A stretch of DNA of 64,000 nt from Heliocidaris tuberculata. Taxonomy: Eukaryota; Echinodermata; Echinoidea; Camarodonta; Echinometridae. The notes under the pieces are model-generated. The model did not search any database. It was not told where the DNA came from and saw only the letters and a program-made list of their open reading frames with translations. Where the stretch lies: assembly GCA_025618425.1 (NCBI GenBank), contig CM046847.1, positions 2,680,759 through 2,744,758 on the forward strand, in the 5' to 3' direction. Below, piece by piece: positions 12,001 to 19,483 of the stretch. Made by a program: the position numbers and the translations under genes. How positions within the stretch are numbered: position 1 is the first letter of the stretch; the number at the start of each line of letters is the position of its first letter.

Positions 12001-15000
12001 TAGATATTTTTATTTTATTTATTTCCGTTTCAAGATAAAATGTTTATTTAAAAAATGTAATCATCATTTTATTATAAAAAAAACCCCACTGTGTACAGAT
12101 TGAGAAAAGAACAAGACGAATGTCAATTTAAGATACATAGATATCATACACACATAAATAACAAAGGTTTATAGCTCAGTGACACTTTTCAGTGAGCAAT
12201 CAATTATACTTCTTTACAATGTAGGGACTTGATGGATGGCGAAGCTTGTATATCGCATGTCCCGTTTAGGTCTATGCTTATGCTTATCTATCTTTATTAT
12301 CAGTCGTGGAAGAGTAGGGGAACCCCAGTGAAGCAATGACACCGGTATTTCCTCGATAAACCCGATGGTCATGATAAAGGTGAAAATTTACCCTATACAG
12401 GCGCAGGTGACGACGAAGAACTTATGCATGGCTTTAAAAATGGATCCCAAACGCATAAATTGTAGTCATTATAGCCGACTTTCTTTCTCTGTTATGCCAT
12501 CTACTATATTTTTGATAAACTATTTACCTTCTTTTAAATTCTCGATTAATTCTGTTCTTATCCTTGTTCTAAATTTGAATGTGATAAACTGACATTCTAT
12601 TATCACTGTATTTAAAGCCATCTTCTTCTCCACTTTCTCTCTCTCTCCCCCTCTCTTCCCTCTTTCTCTCTCTGACTCTCCCTTCCTTCTTTGTTCTCTT
12701 TCATGTTCACCCCTCTCTCCCCCCCTCTCTCCTCTTCGCTCCCTCTCTCTTTCTTTCTCATTCTTTCCCATTTAGTCCCTTTCCTATTTACTAAACTTAA
12801 TCACTCTTTTGGTGTCTGAAAGATAATTACGTTATTCTTTCCTCTGTTATTCGTTTCATATGCTTCATATGATTGAATGCCATAATAAAATTTGCTCATA
12901 TACCTCAGTCACATCATTAACCCTTTCAGGACAGGAATTATTTAAAGGCTAAATTGATCACATTTTTTCTTCAAATTGGCAACAATAATATATATTTTTG
13001 TGCTACATGGTTCTATTAAGGTGTGATGTCTTTGAAAACAATATACATGGGAATTTTGTCGAAAAGTTGAAAAAATTGCAAATTTGAGTACAAAACAACA
13101 ATGATTTTTGAACCTCTTAATGTGTTGCCAATTTAAGGATTTTGAAGTTTATTCTCGTTTTTAAAATTCCGGGCATCAAACACAATAATGGTCATGCAAC
13201 AAAAATGGACATACCGGTAATGTGTGCAGAAATTTTTGCTCTTTCTGCTCAAGCATCTGGTAAATTTTTTAGAACTCTGATTCAAAAGTTATAGAGCCAT
13301 GCCACAAAAAGTGATCAATTGTCTCGAAAGGGTTAAGCCTACCGATTCTTATCCATTCGGTGTGATGTGATATTTGTTCGGTCTTTTATCGGCTTGATGA
13401 TGGTCTTATTGGTGTGACTGGGATGACAATCCCCTTCTACTCACCCGTAAGTCCAGGATATCGAAGTCGGAAATTCTACTCCCGAACTCGTCAATGATCA
13501 CCGTACCAGTCATTCCTGTAAACAAGGTTTTAAAAAAAAGTACCCATGAAATCCTTCGTTCGGCGGGACGGCGAAAACCATTAAAATTCTAATACCGCTT
13601 TTTAAAGGAGAGAATGGACAGTTAGTGAGAAATGCAATCGATGAAATGGTTAATCATCTCGTTTGATGCGAGGGATATCGAACATACAATAACAATTATG
13701 TGAATAGGCCATGAAAATGAAATTTTTATCCCCTTTATTATGATATTATATTAATGATGATAGAACCTGGGATCATTGAACTAAGGCAATTTTGAACTAG
13801 CAATGTAAACAAAAAAGATTAAATGCTCACAAGAGTGGTATCTATTTATCAGCCCAATGAATGATTCAATGAATCTCACTCTGCCGTCATTTCCTTTTTT
13901 GTCTTGACTAGAGCACACACTTGCGTGGACAGACAAGGCGGTCATGGGGAAGGACATTGGGCTAATTATAGACTCATATCTCATTCAAGGTTGCATCCAT
14001 GTTGAAATATGAATAGAAAAAAAATCATGAAATATCACTTGTCTTCTCTTTGTGTCTTTATCATTATTTTGTTTTGTTTCTTTGGATTGTACTTAACAGA
14101 CTTACACTAAGCATTACTTCTGTGCGCAAACTACTTTTGACATCACTCACTTAAAACCTTTCGGATTCAATCGTGTATGACAATACCACAATGTATATTT
14201 GGTATCATATGAAGGAGGAAGAATTGAAATTTGACATGAATAACGAGAAGTAATCAGGACAAAATAATTTTTCCAGTAATTGATGTGAAAATGTGGGTTT
14301 CCTTTTTAAGAAACACATCGAAGAAAATAACCAAATAGCCCTGACGAGTATAATAACAGTTTCTTTTTGACGTCGTGCTTATATCATCCTGCATTTAAAT
14401 GAAACCTGGAAGGACATAATTCGGTTCAAATATTTTCTGAAATACTCTTCCTGGCATATCATTTGAAGTGAAAATGTATTTCCTTTTCAAAATTAATTTA
14501 ATGTCAAGTTACTTTAGTTCTTCCGTGGACTGAGTGAAAATAATGGATTGAATGAAGAAAAAAAATATCCTCATAGTTCTTTACACGTAATATATCAAAT
14601 TCTATTTGTCATCGTGCTTACAGAGGGTATGCTATTATCCATGCATTTATTCATTATATTAAACCTTAAAGAACAATATATTCTGTTCAAACAGTTTTTG
14701 CTGATACGCTCTTCCTTGCATATTATTTTCAATGAGAAGATATGTTCTTTCAAATGTCACGTCAGGTTACATCTGATCATACGTGGATTAAATGACAATA
14801 AACTGAAGTGAAAGGTGATGGTGCACTTTGTGAACGGACGCTAACCTTCGAAGGAGATGTTCCCCTGCATCAGCCTCCCTAACAACTCTCCGTCAAGAGG
14901 AGGTTCTTGCGTTGCCATGGAAATGTTGACAGCGTGAGCATAGAGATAGACCGCATCATATAGGTAAGCAGACATGATTGATGGCTATCAAAAGATGAGG

Positions 15001-16027
15001 AAGGAATAATAAAGTAATTTTGTACAATAATAATGTAACGTTCATTAAGCATAAAATAAAACAATTCTCTCTCTGTTGTGCTCTTTACAGCGTTTATGCT
15101 TGAGTAGTAACACCACAGTACAATGAGGAATCATTATGTAATGCTTGGTGTATACTTGTGACGGCAGTATCAAATAACTGGTATGCATTCATAGCACTTT
15201 TACATAGTCAGGAATTACTTCAAAATAGTTATTCATAACTGTATCCACCCTAGGAGACATTACGCGGAGTTCCACAAGGTTCCATATTAGGCCCCTGTTA
15301 TTCATATTGTATATTAGTGACTTTTATCTTTGATCCAGATTATCCTTTCTACTTTTTGATGATGACTCCAACATGTTTTTTTTACCAATAAGGATCCACA
15401 TCAGCTCACAGAAATCGTCAACACTGAGCTAAAAAACAACAACGTATCAATTTGGATAACAACAAATAAACTTTCACTAAACCTTGATGAAACCCATTTT
15501 ATGATACTTAGTAATAGTGTTATTGCACTGCCGGAACCTATAATTCTCAACGACCATGCACTTACCCAGATAACCAATACCAAATTTCTTGGTATCACTA
15601 CTGATGACCATCTTTCCTGGAAATCTCATGTTACTCAATTATGTAAGAAGGTGTCTCGTAACACCGATGGTCATTAACAAAATTAAACACTTGTTTTCTC
15701 ATAACCTACCACGCATGCAATATACTGCACTATTCTCTTATCTCTTTGGAACTATGGTATTCTTGCACTGGGCTTCTCTCTTAAACATTTGCAATAAAAG
15801 CTATCGTTCTTACACTTAAACTCCCTTTTATAATAACAAGGTTATTACTGATGAACTATATTTGTACAATCTCGGTTGTTTTACGTACCAATTGGAAAAA
15901 AAAAGTAACCAGAAAATGTATTGCAAATATCTTTTTTAAAATATGAAGTACACAAATACCCAACGAGACAATCGAAAACATCTACCACTGACCAGATCAG
16001 TTACAGCAAAACCCCCCCCCCAAAAAA

Positions 16028-16058
<31 letters not shown>

Positions 16059-18645
16059 CAAACAAACAAACTTTTATGTATACCGGACCAAATGATACCA
16101 TTAAATCAGTTCCAAATATATTTTCATTTAAATGTAGATTGAAAATTTTCCTGCTGAATAGATATAACTGATAAATGGCAAAAACGATAGGGAAACATCA
16201 TTTCGAAGCAAAAATTGGGCTAGAATGAAAATAAAATCATTGGAACAGGCATTAAATTGTGTAATGTCCCCATCCTTCCTCCTCCATCTCTCTCTCTCTC
16301 TCTCTCTTTCTCTCCCCCTCTCTCTCTTTCTCCCCTCTCTCTCTTTCTCCCCTCTCTCTCTTTCTCCCCCTCTCTCTCTCTTTCTTTTCTCCTACTCAAG
16401 TCATCACTTGTTATTATTTCCAGTATAATGATTTGTACATATACCAGTGTAACAACTATTTTATTTTGTAATAATAATAATAGTGGGTTCTTGTATAGCG
16501 CACATGTCTGTCAGACTTCACACTTCTGGCTCTCCACAATTATTACCCTGGCATGGCTGCTCTAACGGCACTCTAGCATTTCAAGGAATTAATTCCTGCC
16601 GGGTACCCATTTACCTCACCTGGGTCAAGTGTGGCAAATGTAGATTAATGTCAAGCCAAAAGAAACTAGTGCTGCGCCAGGGATTCGAACCCCGTACCTT
16701 GTGGTTCACAGTCCGGGGACTTATCCACTAGACAACAACACCTCTACAAGTAGTGTAAAGAGCCGGGGGGGGGGTAATATAAATTATATATATTTAGTAA
16801 TATTTGCATATTCAGAGCATTTTTAAGTACTTTTTTCTCACATAGGGGTCTATAAAATGAAAGCTGAGCTTTTCAATGAACTCCTCCACTTATGTTTCTT
16901 TATTATGCTTAATTTTGCTTAAAATATGACAGTATAATTGTTTATTATATGTAATTACTTCCTTTTTTCATTTTTTCCATTGATGTAAACATTTCTTATC
17001 GTAATTTTGTTTGATATCATGTTATATCAACTTGTATATATACATGTTTGTTTGTTATGTAAACCACCAAAAGACATTATGTGGAAACAAAGAAAACATT
17101 GAACCTTGAATCATAGAACACGGAGAAAGTAAATATGATTACAATATATTTAGTAACAATAACTTATACGTGTATATATATGAAAATGATGTAATGTACT
17201 GTATATCTAGAAGTTTAAGCCTTGCTACTTTCTTCTGAAATCTAATTCTTAAAGGTAATTATTCAATCGTGACAATGGGACAAATCAAGCGATTGTCTGG
17301 TAATGCACCACTTTGCACAATGGTATATTCACTAGATTCAAATTTAGATAGAGCCTATTCCCTTACATTATCAAGATTATCGCATTAAAAGCATTAAAAC
17401 GCTAATTGAGTAGCTCGAGACTTCCTCGACAAATGCAATGTAAAGTCATTATATCATAGATGGAGAAGTGAACACAATAGAAGCTCATTTAAGCAAATTA
17501 ATGTAAAACATCAATTTTCAGTGTTCAATGGTTTTCATTAAATTTCGGCTGTTTTGTTTCGTTTCGTTAGCAATATACTGGGTCTAGACAAGTCAAGCAT
17601 GTCTGTTTTCAGATGGTAATTATCCTAATTGATAAACGCTTTAGATTCCTGAAAATGATGGATGGTTTACGAGATATAGAGATATCTAGAGAGGAGAGAG
17701 GAAGAGAGTAGGGACAGGAAGATTGTGGTGATAAATGAGTGAAATTGTAAAGCACTGGAATATAATCCACCTCGCTTAGTTCGGAATTTCGTAATCAATA
17801 GTTCAGTAAAAATTCAGATAAATGGAATGGAATGAAATTTACTTCTAAATCGATTACATGCACTGCGTAATCGAAAGATACATAGTCAAACTGACCGGTT
17901 ATGTGGCGCTAATCCTTCTACTATTCAAAGTTTAAATGGTTTATCATCGTTTTAATTCGTATGACATAAGGTGAAAACACAAGCACTTTGTTATAAAACT
18001 GGAGTCAAATGGTCACTTCTCTTTCGCTTTTACCCTACTAATCAAAAGACTAATCAAAAGCGGACTCACCTCCTTTGTCACATACAATACGCAGAGACAG
18101 GCAACACAATTGCGCTACACTATTCGTCTTCACGTCAATGGAGAGAGAGAAAAATAGGGCGTTAATCCTATCGGAAATTTTCTTTTTGAGACTCTTTACC
18201 TGCTAAGTAAATTTCGACCCGTTTTCACGTCTCAAATTATCAGTTAAAGTTTTAAATTTGATTTTGGTGTCGGTTTCATTGAGTTATCAACAAACGAATT
18301 ACACCTATCTTCGCTTTAATTTCTTAATTGAGTTGTAAGGTATTGACAAGCCACATCCTTCGCCAAATGTTATTTTCACTGTTTTGACAACTAATGGCGC
18401 GAAATAATCAATTCAGGTGAACTTTTGGTAGATTTGTACCTTTTTTTTGGTGTGGTTCTGTCTTTATTTTCAATTTGGAAAGTGAGTATATAAACTTACC
18501 TTTGGTGACTCCACGCTGTGAGGGGGTTGCATCATGATATCTGTGACGTCATTCATGAGGTCATCAAGCCGACCATCATCAGGCAGACTGGAGGAGACAT
18601 AGAGATAAATAATACATTAGACTGATGAAGTTAAAAACAGAGCGT

Positions 18646-18683
<38 letters not shown>

Positions 18684-19446
18684 CTCGAGCGAGAGGTGAA
18701 AGAGACGGAAATGAATAGATAGGAAGGGAGAGTGCAAGAGTGACAATGAAAGAGAAAGAGAGAGAAGGAGAGGGAGGGTGACAGACAGAAGGATATACAG
18801 GCAGAGACAGAGCATGAAATAAAAAGAATAGATAGAAAAAAGCGTATCCGGACAACTACCCCCTGGACAATTACTCCCCGGACAACCACCCCCCGGAAAA
18901 CCACCCCCTGGACGACTACCCCCCTAGGACAACTACCCCCAGGACAACTACCCCCTAGGACAACTACCCCCCAGGACAACTACCTCCCAGGACAATTACC
19001 CTCCAGGACAACTACCCCCCAGGACAATTACCCCCCGGACAACTACCCCCCGAACAACTACCCCCTGGACAGCTACCCCCGGAAAATTGTCCTGGGGGTA
19101 ATTGTCCTGGGGGGTAGTTGTCCTGGGGGGGTAATTGTCCTGGGGGGTAGTTGTCCTGGGGGGTAATTGTCCTGGGGGTAGTTGTCCTGGGGGGGTAGAT
19201 GTCCGGGGGGGGGTAGATGTCCTAGGGGGGTAGTCGTCCAGGGGGTGGTTTTCCGAGGGGTAGTTGTCCGGGGGGTAGTTGTCTAGGGGGTAGTTGTCCT
19301 AGAATCAGAAAAAAGGGAGGGTGAACAAATCAGAACTAGTGAGAAGGAGGTATTAGAGGGGGAGAAAGTAGAGAAACAGTTGGGAGAGAGGAGATTTACT
19401 TTGAATGATAGGAAACAAGCGCAACAGAGTGAAGTTAAACGGAGAA

Positions 19447-19483
<37 letters not shown>

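Noticed and set aside
16660..16745. tRNA gene on the minus strand
   Set aside because: It has A and B boxes but is continuous with a SINE body and (ATT)n tail repeated elsewhere.
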